A stretch of DNA of 25,139 bases, taken from the NCBI GenBank assembly GCA_964555625.1, contig CAZKTE010000023.1:1-25139 (forward strand), given 5' to 3'. The notes beneath the pieces are model-generated. The model did not search any database and had not been told where the DNA came from. It worked only from the letters and a program-made list of their open reading frames with translations. The position numbers and the translations under genes were made by a program. Origin of the DNA: CAZJKE01 sp964555625 (GTDB taxonomy: Bacteria; Planctomycetota; Phycisphaerae; Phycisphaerales; SM1A02). This document shows, piece by piece, positions 15,725 to 23,484 of the stretch (positions are counted from its first letter, which is position 1; the number at the start of each line of letters is the position of its first letter).

Positions 15725-17341
15725 TCAGCATGTTGCCCTCGTGCGGCAGGCCTTCTTGACCGCCTCGATGAGCTGCTCAGCCCGGAAGGGCTTGAATAGC
15801 ACGGTGTGCAGTCCCTCCTGGCTTGCTCGCATGATCGAGTGGTTTGGGTCGTAACCGAAGCCGGTCATCAGGATGACCGGCAGGTCCGGGTCGAGTTCCA
15901 TGGCCGCCCGGTAGATCTCGTAGCCGTTGTTTCCGGGCATGCGAATGTCGGAGATGACCAGATCGAACACGGGCTTCTGGTCACCCGACGCCTGAAGCGC
16001 ATCAAGCGCGCCGGCTCCGTCGGCGCACATCGTGACCTCGCAGCCGAGCCGCAGCAGGATGTCCCGCACGCCCTCTCTCATCGCGGTCTCGTCGTCCGCC
16101 ACGAGCACGGGTCTGCCCGCCAGTTTCGGGTCTGCGTCAATCTCCGCGGCGCGGTCGGCGTCGATGATCGTCTGTGGACCGGCGGTGCAGGCAAGCAGGC
16201 GCTGTCGAACCTCCTTGGCTGCCTCCTTCAGACGAGTGGACAGATCATCGTCTGCTTCGTCGGCGAGCGCCTCGATGGACGCAAGCGGCTCGTCGATCTC
16301 GGCCAGGATGCTGCGCGCGATCTCCTCGTTGGTTGTGTAGCGCTCCACCACCAGCAGGTCAAGCGTGTGCATCGCCGTGGCGATGTAGCGGCCGAAGATC
16401 TCGGCCATGCGGTTGTCATTTGCGTTGAAGGCGGCGGCCGTGTGTGACTCGGCGTTGAACGTGCCAATCACCCTGTCCTGCAGCCACAACGGGACGGTCA
16501 ACGATGACGCGGCCTTGTCGAGGCCCGGTCGATAGAGGGGGTCGTTCTGCACGTCGTGGCAGATGTAGCTGCGACCGGTGGCCGCGACATTTCCGCAGAT
16601 GCCGTTTCCCTCCTCCTCTGCGCAGATGACCTCGCCAATCTTCAGTGGCGTGATGTTCTCGGCGATGACGAGTTCCAATTGCCCGCTGCGCTGGTCGAGC
16701 AGGCGAATCTCGAAGTTGTCGAAGTCCAGCAGCTCGTGCACGAATCGGACGACCTTCTCCTCCACCAGTCTCAACCGCTGCGCCACGTTCAATTTCCGCA
16801 CGCTTGCGGAGTCGAAGCGGGTCAGTTCCATGCCGGCCTCGCAGATGGCATCGAGCTTCGCCTGCTGCACCGACTCGCGAGTCATGTCCAGGACGACGCA
16901 CACGGCGCGATTCTGTCCACCGGGCACCGGCTGCACATGGACATCCCAGGCCTTCCCGCCACACTCGACGCGGGAGATGATGTCGGCATCCGGATCGCCG
17001 GCGGCGTCCGTGCAGCGAGTCCGCACCGCCACGGGCAGACCCTCGAATCGCCCGTCGCTCCAGACGACCGCTCCGTCCTGCTCCAGGACCGCGACGGCCT
17101 CGCCGAGCAGGCCGATTACGTCGATGGGGGATCCCCCTCCACAAAGGACCAGATCCACGGCCCCGGGCGAATCTGAGACATCTCGCACAAGGTCGCAGCA
17201 GGAGGACAGCGCCGCCTCGATCTCGCTTGGGATCGCTGCGTCGAACGCGATCAGCACGCGTGGACGCGATTGGCTCACGATTGCAGCATGCTCCTGCAGG
17301 AAGCCTAGCCCCATTATCCGTCCGGGCAATCCGTTTGGCAT
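15725..17341 (-). CDS. Signalling protein: PAS-like/GAF sensor with C-terminal receiver
   Basis: This protein has 538 aa from ATG 17341. Residues about 27-70 (RPRVLIAFD...VDLVLCGG) resemble a receiver without its phosphate-accepting Asp. Residues about 80-160 are PAS-like. A GAF domain spans about 170-330 (LDFDNFEIRLLD, GICGNVAATGR, SLTVPLWLQDRVIGTFN). Next comes a helical hairpin at about 340-385, whose AEIDEPLASIEALADE recalls the HisKA helix but lacks the His. The C-terminal receiver (about 410-533) is intact, with Asp416/417, phosphoacceptor Asp465 in VISDIRMPG, and Lys517 in FKPF. There is no ATPase domain, so the receiver must be phosphorylated by another kinase. The start is uncertain; ATG 17314 and GTG 17278 are alternatives. 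It is divergent from the ABC operon. Confidence 0.82.
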   Translation of the reverse strand: MPNGLPGRIMGLGFLQEHAAIVSQSRPRVLIAFDAAIPSEIEAALSSCCDLVRDVSDSPGAVDLVLCGGGSPIDVIGLLGEAVAVLEQDGAVVWSDGRFEGLPVAVRTRCTDAAGDPDADIISRVECGGKAWDVHVQPVPGGQNRAVCVVLDMTRESVQQAKLDAICEAGMELTRFDSASVRKLNVAQRLRLVEEKVVRFVHELLDFDNFEIRLLDQRSGQLELVIAENITPLKIGEVICAEEEGNGICGNVAATGRSYICHDVQNDPLYRPGLDKAASSLTVPLWLQDRVIGTFNAESHTAAAFNANDNRMAEIFGRYIATAMHTLDLLVVERYTTNEEIARSILAEIDEPLASIEALADEADDDLSTRLKEAAKEVRQRLLACTAGPQTIIDADRAAEIDADPKLAGRPVLVADDETAMREGVRDILLRLGCEVTMCADGAGALDALQASGDQKPVFDLVISDIRMPGNNGYEIYRAAMELDPDLPVILMTGFGYDPNHSIMRASQEGLHTVLFKPFRAEQLIEAVKKACRTRATC

Positions 17342-17362
17342 CGGGAGTTCTTCCACCTCGTC

Positions 17363-17390
17363 TTGACAAACGGGGTAGCCCCCTGAGAAT
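17363..17390 (+). promoter_or_regulatory. Sigma70-type promoter of the ABC operon
   Basis: A perfect -35 TTGACA (17363-17368) is followed after 16 bp by GAGAAT (17385-17390; 4 of 6 consensus bases). Transcription would begin near 17397, giving a leader of about 19 bases to ATG 17416. The spacer holds a small perfect dyad, GGGG-TAG-CCCC (17372-17382), which could be an operator. Confidence 0.5.
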
Positions 17391-17415
17391 CCACCTCTCC
17401 GACGTGGAACACACG

Positions 17416-18312
17416 ATGCTCCTTGCAAGAAACCTCACCAAGCGATTCGGTGACCTAGTCGCTGTCGACGCCGCAGACCTCGTCGTTGAACGAGGTTCGA
17501 TCATGGGACTGCTCGGCCCGAATGGCGCCGGGAAGTCCACGATCATGCGCATGATCGCCGGCGCGCAGGTTCCCTGTGCAGGCCAGATCATCATCGACGG
17601 GCATGACATGGCCGACGATCCGCGAGCTGCGCGAGCCCGGGTGGGGTGGCTTCCCGAGGGGGCACCTGCGCCGGCCGAGCTCCCTGTGCAGGAGTTCCTG
17701 CTGTCCATGGGACGTGTGCATGGACTTGCCGCCGCCACAGCGCGCGTCGCGGTAGAAAAGTGGATCGGTCGTTGCGAGCTCGAGTCGGTGCGACGGCGTC
17801 CCATCGGACACCTGTCGCGCGGATTTCGCCAACGCGTCGGGCTGGCAGCGGCGCTGCTGCACGCCCCGGCCTTGGTCGTCCTGGATGAACCGGCGACGGG
17901 ACTCGATCCAAGCCAGGTTGCGTCCTTCAGATCGCTCGCGAAGGAGATCGCAGATGATGCGGCGGTGCTCTACTCCTCGCATCACCTTGCCGAGGTGGAA
18001 GCGACCTGCGATGGCGTGGCCGTGATGTGCGACGGCCGAGTGGTGCTAAGTGGAAACTTCGAGGACTTGCGCGGCGACGCGGAGATGACGCTGGCGGAAG
18101 TGGCGCCCCACCAGTGTGCCCGTGCGTTGTCGTCGGCGAAGTGCGCCGAGATCGACGAGCAGTGGATGCGCTGCACGATCGCTGCGACCGCCGAGGAGGT
18201 CTTCGCCGAGGTAGCCGCATCCGGCGGGAGACTGCGCGTGCTGCGCGGCGGATCTGAGACTCTTGAGGAGGCGTATCTGCGGCTCATCGACAGGACGGAG
18301 CGCGACGCGTGA
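17416..18312 (+). CDS. ABC transporter ATP-binding protein (GldA-like)
   Basis: This 298-aa cytosolic ATPase drives the permease encoded next. Walker A is GPNGAGKS (34-41), the signature loop is LSRGFRQR (133-140) in place of LSGGQ, Walker B is LVVLDEPA (153-160, with Glu158 catalytic), and the H-loop is SSHHLAEVE (His189). The LSRGF-R-QR-VGLA form is common in the ABC-2/GldA/CcmA-like branch. ATG 17416 starts directly with the domain (MLLARNLTKRFG) and follows a good promoter; the longer frame upstream has no family likeness. The stop overlaps the next start as GTGA. Residues after about 225 form the small C-terminal domain that this branch often carries. The cargo is unknown. Confidence 0.92.
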   Translation: MLLARNLTKRFGDLVAVDAADLVVERGSIMGLLGPNGAGKSTIMRMIAGAQVPCAGQIIIDGHDMADDPRAARARVGWLPEGAPAPAELPVQEFLLSMGRVHGLAAATARVAVEKWIGRCELESVRRRPIGHLSRGFRQRVGLAAALLHAPALVVLDEPATGLDPSQVASFRSLAKEIADDAAVLYSSHHLAEVEATCDGVAVMCDGRVVLSGNFEDLRGDAEMTLAEVAPHQCARALSSAKCAEIDEQWMRCTIAATAEEVFAEVAASGGRLRVLRGGSETLEEAYLRLIDRTERDA

Positions 18313-21008
18313 ACGGCGTGTTCGCCATCGCGCGCCGCGACTTGCAGTCGCTGCTGCTGACGCCCACCGGTGCGATCATCGGCGCGCTCTTCTCGCTGAC
18401 GTGCGCGATCGCCTTCTGCGCGTCGGTACTTCAGTCCGGGGCACCGGCCACCATGCAGCCGGTCATGGACCTGGCTGCCTGGATGCTGCTGCTGGTATGC
18501 CCGGCCATTTCAATGCGACTCGTCGCCGAGGAGCGACGCGTCGGAACCTGGGAACTGCTGTTGGCATCTCCGCTGCGGCCACTTGAAATCGCTGCTGGGA
18601 AGTTGCTCGGCGGTCTGCTCTCCCTCGGCGCGGTGCTTGCCACGACGCTGCCGCTTCTGCTGGTCATGGAGTTGCACGCGAGTCCAGACTTGGGCGAGAT
18701 CGGAAGCGGCTATCTGGGACTTCTTCTGCTTGGCGCCGCCTGCCTCTCCACGGGGTTGGTCGTGTCTGCGGCCACGACCTCCCAGGTCGTGGCGTACCTG
18801 GTGACGACCTTCTTCTGGCTGGTCCTGGCCCTGGGCGCAAAGGTGCTCCCGACCTATGTGCCACTCTCGATGGCGGACGCGATCTACCACGCTGATCCTG
18901 CCCGCCGCGTTGGTGCCTTCACGATGGGCCTTGTGGACTCGGCGAGCGTCGTCTACTTCCTGTCCATCACCGCAGCGGCGGTCCTGGTGGCCGCCGTCTC
19001 CATGGAACGCACCAGGGGACGCCGAGGTGGCGTGCCTCGGATGCTCCTTGCGCTGCTGCTGCTGGGTGCCGGCCTTGTGGCCATCAACGACCTGTCACTG
19101 CAGGAGCAGGCGCGGATCCGCGTCGACGCAACGCGTACGCGTGCCTACTCGCTCTCGGATCGCACCCGATCCATGCTCAAGTCTCTGGAAGGCGACTGGA
19201 GGATCGTCGTCCTCCTCGATGACTCGATGGCGGATCGACAGGTTGCAGGGCAGGTCGACGAGGTGCTGCGACGCCTTGCCGAGGCGTCGCCGTCGCTGTC
19301 GGTGGAGCGCATCGACCCCGTCGACCCGTCGTCGCTTGAGGCGTACGACGCGCTGCTGCGCGAACTCATGGCACGCCATGCCGGGGAACTGAAGGCTGCC
19401 GAGGATGCACTGGCAGAAGGTCGAGCCGCGTTTGAGCGCCTCGTGGCGTTTGCGGCAGCCCGATCCGCGGAGGTTGAGGAGGCGGCGGGATTCACCAGCG
19501 ACGAGGCAGAGCGCGAGACGCTTGTGGCATTGGCGTCCGCCCTTGCGCTGGTGGGAGGCCAGGGCCAGCTCGTGCTCGATGAGATTGACTCGGCGATGCG
19601 CGTCGACGCTGGACAGCCGCTGCCGCGGACGGGCCTGGCACGCGATGTGCTGTCGGCGGCGCTTGGCCAGTGGTCCAACGAGCTTTCTGAGGTCGGGTGG
19701 TGGCTGGCGACTGATCGAAGCGGAGGGGTTGAGGAATGGGCGAATGGGCGTGCCGGAGACTTTGACGCGATCGCCGCCGATCTTGCCCGGGCCGACGACG
19801 GGCTTTTGGCACTTGGCCGCATGGAACTCGGCGACCTTGCGATGCGGATGATGGCTGGGGAAGGAGCGCTGGTCATGTCGCCCAATCGAGCCACGATGCT
19901 GCCTGCGCGCATGCTCTTTCCGGCGACCGGGCTGCGACGTGGAGCCAGCGGCGACGTCGCATTCGACCAGCGATTTCGAGGCGAGCAGGTCCTGTCCTCT
20001 GCGATTCGTGCGCTGCGCGACGGCGTGACGCCAGTGGCGGTCTTCGTGCACGGCGAGGAACAGTCGGTGCTGCTGCCACGAGAGAGTGGTTCGGACCTCG
20101 TGGCAGCACGGAGCCTGATCGAGGCCAATCGCATTCGGGTGATCGAGTGGCGTCCCGCTGAGGATCCCCGTCCGGACACGGGTGGAGTGCCAACCGCGTG
20201 GATCGTGATGCCCCCATCATCGCGTCCATCCCTTGAAACCACGCCGGCGGAGCGAACGCTGCTGACGGCCACGAGGCGGCTCATCGAGGACGGGGAGCCG
20301 GTCCTACTGGGTCTCTATCCGAGTTTCCTGCCTCGCTACGGCCAGCGCGACCCTTGGGCCGCTCTGGCGGCCATGCTTGGCGTCGATGCGAATACCGGCA
20401 GCGTGGTACTCGAGCGAGTCGCTACTGGCCCCGGTGAGCGCGACGTGCAACGAGCGGCGATCATCGAGCATGCCGCCAGCGATCATCCCATTGCCGTCGC
20501 CCTCGGTGGCCAGCGATGCCTCCTGCCACTGCCTGTGCCCATAGACGGGGGGGCCGGCGCCACGGCGATCGTGGCGCTCGATCCCGGCCCGGATCGGTGG
20601 ATCTCGGAGGACTGGTCGCTCGACCGTCCTCCCTCGAGCAACGTCTCGTCGCTCTCGGAATCAGTCGTACTGGCCGTGGCGGTGGATCGCGGAGGCGACC
20701 GACGCGCGATCGTGGTCGGCAGCGGCGGCTGGCTCATGTCCTGGGCGACTGATCGGGCCGTGTCGATCGGTGGACAGCGCGTGGCGCTGGTCAATCCCGG
20801 AAACGGCGAACTCCTGGTCGCCTCGATCGCGTGGCTGGCGGGCATGGACGACTGGATCGCACCGGGACCGCTGGGCGCCCAGGTACCGCGGGTCGCTGCA
20901 GTCGGCCGCGGAGCCTGGCTTGGCTGGACGGCGGCGCTGGTACTGGGCGTGCCCCTGAGCCTGCTCCTGGCGTCGGCGTCTCTGGCCGGTGGAAGGGGCA
21001 AGGCGTGA
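18309..21008 (+). CDS. GldF-GldG fusion: ABC-2 permease plus GldG-like domain
   Basis: This 899-aa membrane protein has two parts. Residues 1-235 are an ABC-2/GldF-like permease with six hydrophobic helices (about 20-43, 54-72, 97-121, 132-155, 158-180, 208-231) and the cytoplasmic segment RLVAEERRVGTWELLLASPL, typical of ABC-2 permeases. Residues 243-899 are GldG-like: a seventh helix (243-260), a large extracytoplasmic part beginning with YSLSDRTRSMLKSLEGDWRIVV-type sequence, and a last helix at about 873-893. In Bacteroidetes, GldF and GldG are separate proteins that work with GldA. Here they are one chain. It starts with GTG inside the ABC stop and ends inside the next GTG start, so translation of all three genes is coupled. 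Confidence 0.87.
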   Translation: MNGVFAIARRDLQSLLLTPTGAIIGALFSLTCAIAFCASVLQSGAPATMQPVMDLAAWMLLLVCPAISMRLVAEERRVGTWELLLASPLRPLEIAAGKLLGGLLSLGAVLATTLPLLLVMELHASPDLGEIGSGYLGLLLLGAACLSTGLVVSAATTSQVVAYLVTTFFWLVLALGAKVLPTYVPLSMADAIYHADPARRVGAFTMGLVDSASVVYFLSITAAAVLVAAVSMERTRGRRGGVPRMLLALLLLGAGLVAINDLSLQEQARIRVDATRTRAYSLSDRTRSMLKSLEGDWRIVVLLDDSMADRQVAGQVDEVLRRLAEASPSLSVERIDPVDPSSLEAYDALLRELMARHAGELKAAEDALAEGRAAFERLVAFAAARSAEVEEAAGFTSDEAERETLVALASALALVGGQGQLVLDEIDSAMRVDAGQPLPRTGLARDVLSAALGQWSNELSEVGWWLATDRSGGVEEWANGRAGDFDAIAADLARADDGLLALGRMELGDLAMRMMAGEGALVMSPNRATMLPARMLFPATGLRRGASGDVAFDQRFRGEQVLSSAIRALRDGVTPVAVFVHGEEQSVLLPRESGSDLVAARSLIEANRIRVIEWRPAEDPRPDTGGVPTAWIVMPPSSRPSLETTPAERTLLTATRRLIEDGEPVLLGLYPSFLPRYGQRDPWAALAAMLGVDANTGSVVLERVATGPGERDVQRAAIIEHAASDHPIAVALGGQRCLLPLPVPIDGGAGATAIVALDPGPDRWISEDWSLDRPPSSNVSSLSESVVLAVAVDRGGDRRAIVVGSGGWLMSWATDRAVSIGGQRVALVNPGNGELLVASIAWLAGMDDWIAPGPLGAQVPRVAAVGRGAWLGWTAALVLGVPLSLLLASASLAGGRGKA

Positions 21009-22318
21009 TCAGCACCCGGGTACTTCTGGTGCTTGCCCTCGTGGCGATGGCTGCGCTGGGCGCGGACCTGGCGCTGCGCACGGCGCAGCGCGGGGCGGCC
21101 ACCGGCGTGGCAACCACGGTCCTGGCCAGTCGTTGGAACATCGATCCGCAACAGGTCTCGCAGATCAGGCTCACTGGCGCAGGCGTGCAGGCATCACTGC
21201 TGCATCGGCAGGGGGGAGAGTGGCAGCAGGTGGAACCGTTCGTCTGCGGCATGAACCGCGACGCCATCGACAGGCTGGTGGAGGTCGTGCTCGATCTTCC
21301 CATCCACGACGTGCTGGCCGCGGACGCTGCGCCGGGCCCGCTGGGACTAGCAGCACCCTCGGCGACGATCGAGCTGCAGATCGACACGACCAGCTACGTG
21401 CTGCACCTGGGCCGCCGCAGCGTCGGCGGTCGCGCGTACCTAGCCGTCGATGGCGAGGGCGTCATCGGCGGGCAGGAGGTCCATCGTCTGCTGCTGGACG
21501 GTGATCCGCGATCCTGGCGCGATGCACGGCTCTTCCCAGGTGCCGATGTGGAGGCGCAGCGGTTGGTGCGAGCCATCGGCGACGATCGCGTCGTGCTTGC
21601 GCGCGTCGAGGGGACCTGGCGCATGGAGGAGCCTGTTCGCGGTCGAGTCAACGAGGACGCCCTGGACGAGTGGATCCTGCGACTGGCCTCGTCACGGGCT
21701 GGCGCCCTGGTCGTCGACGGCGAGGTGGACTTGGATCTCCTCGGGCTCTCAGACCCCGCCGCGACCGTCAAGGTGGTGGACAATGCCGGGGAGACGCGTA
21801 CGCTGCTGATCGGTGGCCGCGCCCGGGCCGGGCTGACCGATCGCTTTGCGATGATCGAGGGACGGCCGTGGGCCTTCCGCATGGCCTGGGACGACGTGAC
21901 GAGGCTCTTCCCGTTGCCGGAGGCCCTTGCCGACCCCGTCGCCAGTGCCGCCGCCGCTTCGGATGTCAAGCGGATCCGAATCAGCGCCGGCGATCGGTCA
22001 CTGGTCCTGCGACGCGACCTCGATCGCTGGGTAGATGACGATCGCGGCGGTGCCATCGTTCCACGAGCGCAGGTCGATGCGCTCCTGCAGTGGCTCCTGG
22101 CCACACCGTCCACCAGCGTGTTGATCTCTCCGTGGCCGAGGGACCGCGCCCTGGCGATCGTCACGCTCGAAGGCTACGACGGTCGGCCCATGGACAGCGT
22201 CCGCATCGCCGGCGAGGATGATGGATCATGGGTGCTTGAGAATGGCGATGGCGTCCTTCGTCGCCACGCCCCGGAGGCCGGGGAGGCATTGACGGGCCTC
22301 ATCACGATCGATCACTGA
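21005..22318 (+). CDS. DUF4340 domain membrane-anchored protein
   Basis: This 437-aa protein starts at GTG 21005, which overlaps the permease stop by four bases. Residues 6-24 form one hydrophobic N-terminal anchor, and the rest should lie outside the cytoplasm. The body has repeated units of the DUF4340 kind: W-x-x-x-P/EPV-type segments (GEWQQVEPF, GTWRMEEPVRGRVNEDAL) followed by strands such as SYVLHLGRRSVGGRAYLAVDG and TLLIGGRARAGLTDRFAMI. DUF4340 proteins are regularly encoded after GldA/GldFG-type ABC genes, and this context is the main evidence of role: an accessory extracytoplasmic subunit. The molecular function of the family is not established. The 3' end overlaps ribD by 17 bp, tail to tail. 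Confidence 0.85.
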   Translation: MISTRVLLVLALVAMAALGADLALRTAQRGAATGVATTVLASRWNIDPQQVSQIRLTGAGVQASLLHRQGGEWQQVEPFVCGMNRDAIDRLVEVVLDLPIHDVLAADAAPGPLGLAAPSATIELQIDTTSYVLHLGRRSVGGRAYLAVDGEGVIGGQEVHRLLLDGDPRSWRDARLFPGADVEAQRLVRAIGDDRVVLARVEGTWRMEEPVRGRVNEDALDEWILRLASSRAGALVVDGEVDLDLLGLSDPAATVKVVDNAGETRTLLIGGRARAGLTDRFAMIEGRPWAFRMAWDDVTRLFPLPEALADPVASAAAASDVKRIRISAGDRSLVLRRDLDRWVDDDRGGAIVPRAQVDALLQWLLATPSTSVLISPWPRDRALAIVTLEGYDGRPMDSVRIAGEDDGSWVLENGDGVLRRHAPEAGEALTGLITIDH

Positions 22319-23396
22319 GCCGGTAGCGGGCAACGACGTCCCCGTCGCGATGCCGCAGGTCCACCAGGCGCAGCACGGTTCCGGCGTTGATGGCATCGGC
22401 GTGCGAGCCGGAGAGTGGCGCAAGGGCATCGGCGTCCCGCATCAACCGCGGTGCCGTGAAGACCCATGCCTCGTTGACAAGTCCCTGTGCAAACAGCGTC
22501 GTGAAGAGCCCGGCGCCTCCTTCGACCAGCAGCGTCGCCACGCCCCGCCCCGACAGATCGCGCAGCGCCTGCCGCAGGTCGATCGTCCCGTCATCGAGCA
22601 GGTCCGACCCGATCGCAGCTCGGTCATCGGTGGGGGAGTTGTCGCGGGCGTGAATCGTCCATGTCGGAGCGGAGTCGTCGAACACGCGTGCATCTGCCGG
22701 TGCACGCAATGTTGGATCCACCAGTATGCGCATGGGTGTTCGGCGCGGCGTCGCGTCGCGCACGGTCAACTGTGGATCGTCTGCCACGACGGTGCCCACA
22801 CCAACCATGATCGCATCCACCCGGCCGCGCTCGCGGTGCACGAGGCGGCGACTGCGGCCGCTGCTGATCCACTTGCTCTGGCCGCTGCTGGTGGCGATGT
22901 ACCCGTCGATCGTCTGCGCCCACTTGCACACCACCCAAGGCAGGCCCGTTGCGGCGCGATGGACGAAGGGTGCTGCCAGTTCGAAGCAGGCCGCGTCATC
23001 GAGGACATCGACCTCGACGCCCGCTGCGTGGAGCACCTCTGCGCCGCCGCCGGCCTGAGCGGTCGGGTCGCGGCGACCGATGACCACCCGAGCGATGCCC
23101 GCGTCGATGAGCGCCCGCGTGCAGGGGCCGGTACGCCCCTGGTGCGAGCATGGCTCGAGGGTCACCCATGCGGTGCCGCCGCGGGCCCGCTCGCCGGCGC
23201 AGTCAAGTGCGACGACCTCTGCGTGCGGACCGCCGCAGTAGGCGTGGTGGCCTTCGGCGATGATGCACCCCTCGGCGTCGGCGATGACGCAGCCGACAAG
23301 GGGATTGGGCTCGGCGCCGCCATGGCCGCGGATGCCGCGGCGCGCAGCGCGCTGCAGCAGGTCGACGTCGTGGGTTGGATCGCAGGCGATAGCCAC
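22302..23396 (-). CDS. ribD: Riboflavin biosynthesis deaminase/reductase
   Basis: RibD performs two steps of riboflavin synthesis: deamination of the pyrimidine formed from GTP, then NADPH reduction of the ribosyl group. From GTG 23396 it has 364 aa. The deaminase half shows NPLVGCVIAD, the zinc motif HAE (His58, Glu60) and PCSHQGRTGPC (Cys83, Cys92). The reductase half begins at about residue 152 (VCKWAQTIDGYIA, KWISS, DAIMVGVGTVVADDP) and ends with LLVEGGAGLF. GTG 23396 is preferred to ATG 23426: TAGAAT ends eight bases before the GTG, neither start has a Shine-Dalgarno, and the ten extra residues add no family likeness. If the ATG is used, the coding region ends at 23426. It lies downstream of fusA. 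Confidence 0.94.
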   Translation of the reverse strand: MAIACDPTHDVDLLQRAARRGIRGHGGAEPNPLVGCVIADAEGCIIAEGHHAYCGGPHAEVVALDCAGERARGGTAWVTLEPCSHQGRTGPCTRALIDAGIARVVIGRRDPTAQAGGGAEVLHAAGVEVDVLDDAACFELAAPFVHRAATGLPWVVCKWAQTIDGYIATSSGQSKWISSGRSRRLVHRERGRVDAIMVGVGTVVADDPQLTVRDATPRRTPMRILVDPTLRAPADARVFDDSAPTWTIHARDNSPTDDRAAIGSDLLDDGTIDLRQALRDLSGRGVATLLVEGGAGLFTTLFAQGLVNEAWVFTAPRLMRDADALAPLSGSHADAINAGTVLRLVDLRHRDGDVVARYRLSDRS

Positions 23397-23404
23397 GATC
23401 GACG

Positions 23405-23410
23405 ATTCTA
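23405..23410 (-). promoter_or_regulatory. -10 box of ribD, near-leaderless spacing
   Basis: TAGAAT on the minus strand (23410-23405) ends eight bases before GTG 23396. It would fall inside the coding sequence if ATG 23426 were the start, so it helps to choose the later one. Confidence 0.4.
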
Positions 23411-23429
23411 GGGCCAAGCGTGCCATGGA

Positions 23430-23465
23430 AGAGGGCCGCCGGACGAGTGTCGACGGAGGCCCTCT
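23430..23465 (-). terminator. Hairpin after fusA
   Basis: AGAGGGCC (23430-23437) pairs with GGCCCTCT (23458-23465). A G/A mismatch and an inner CCG/CGG extend the stem, which starts 19 bp after the fusA stop. On the minus strand only two T follow, so if it terminates fusA transcripts it may need Rho. Its place before the ribD -10 box suggests fusA and ribD are separate units. Confidence 0.4.
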
Positions 23466-23484
23466 GGGGGGAAGGGTGCGGCGA

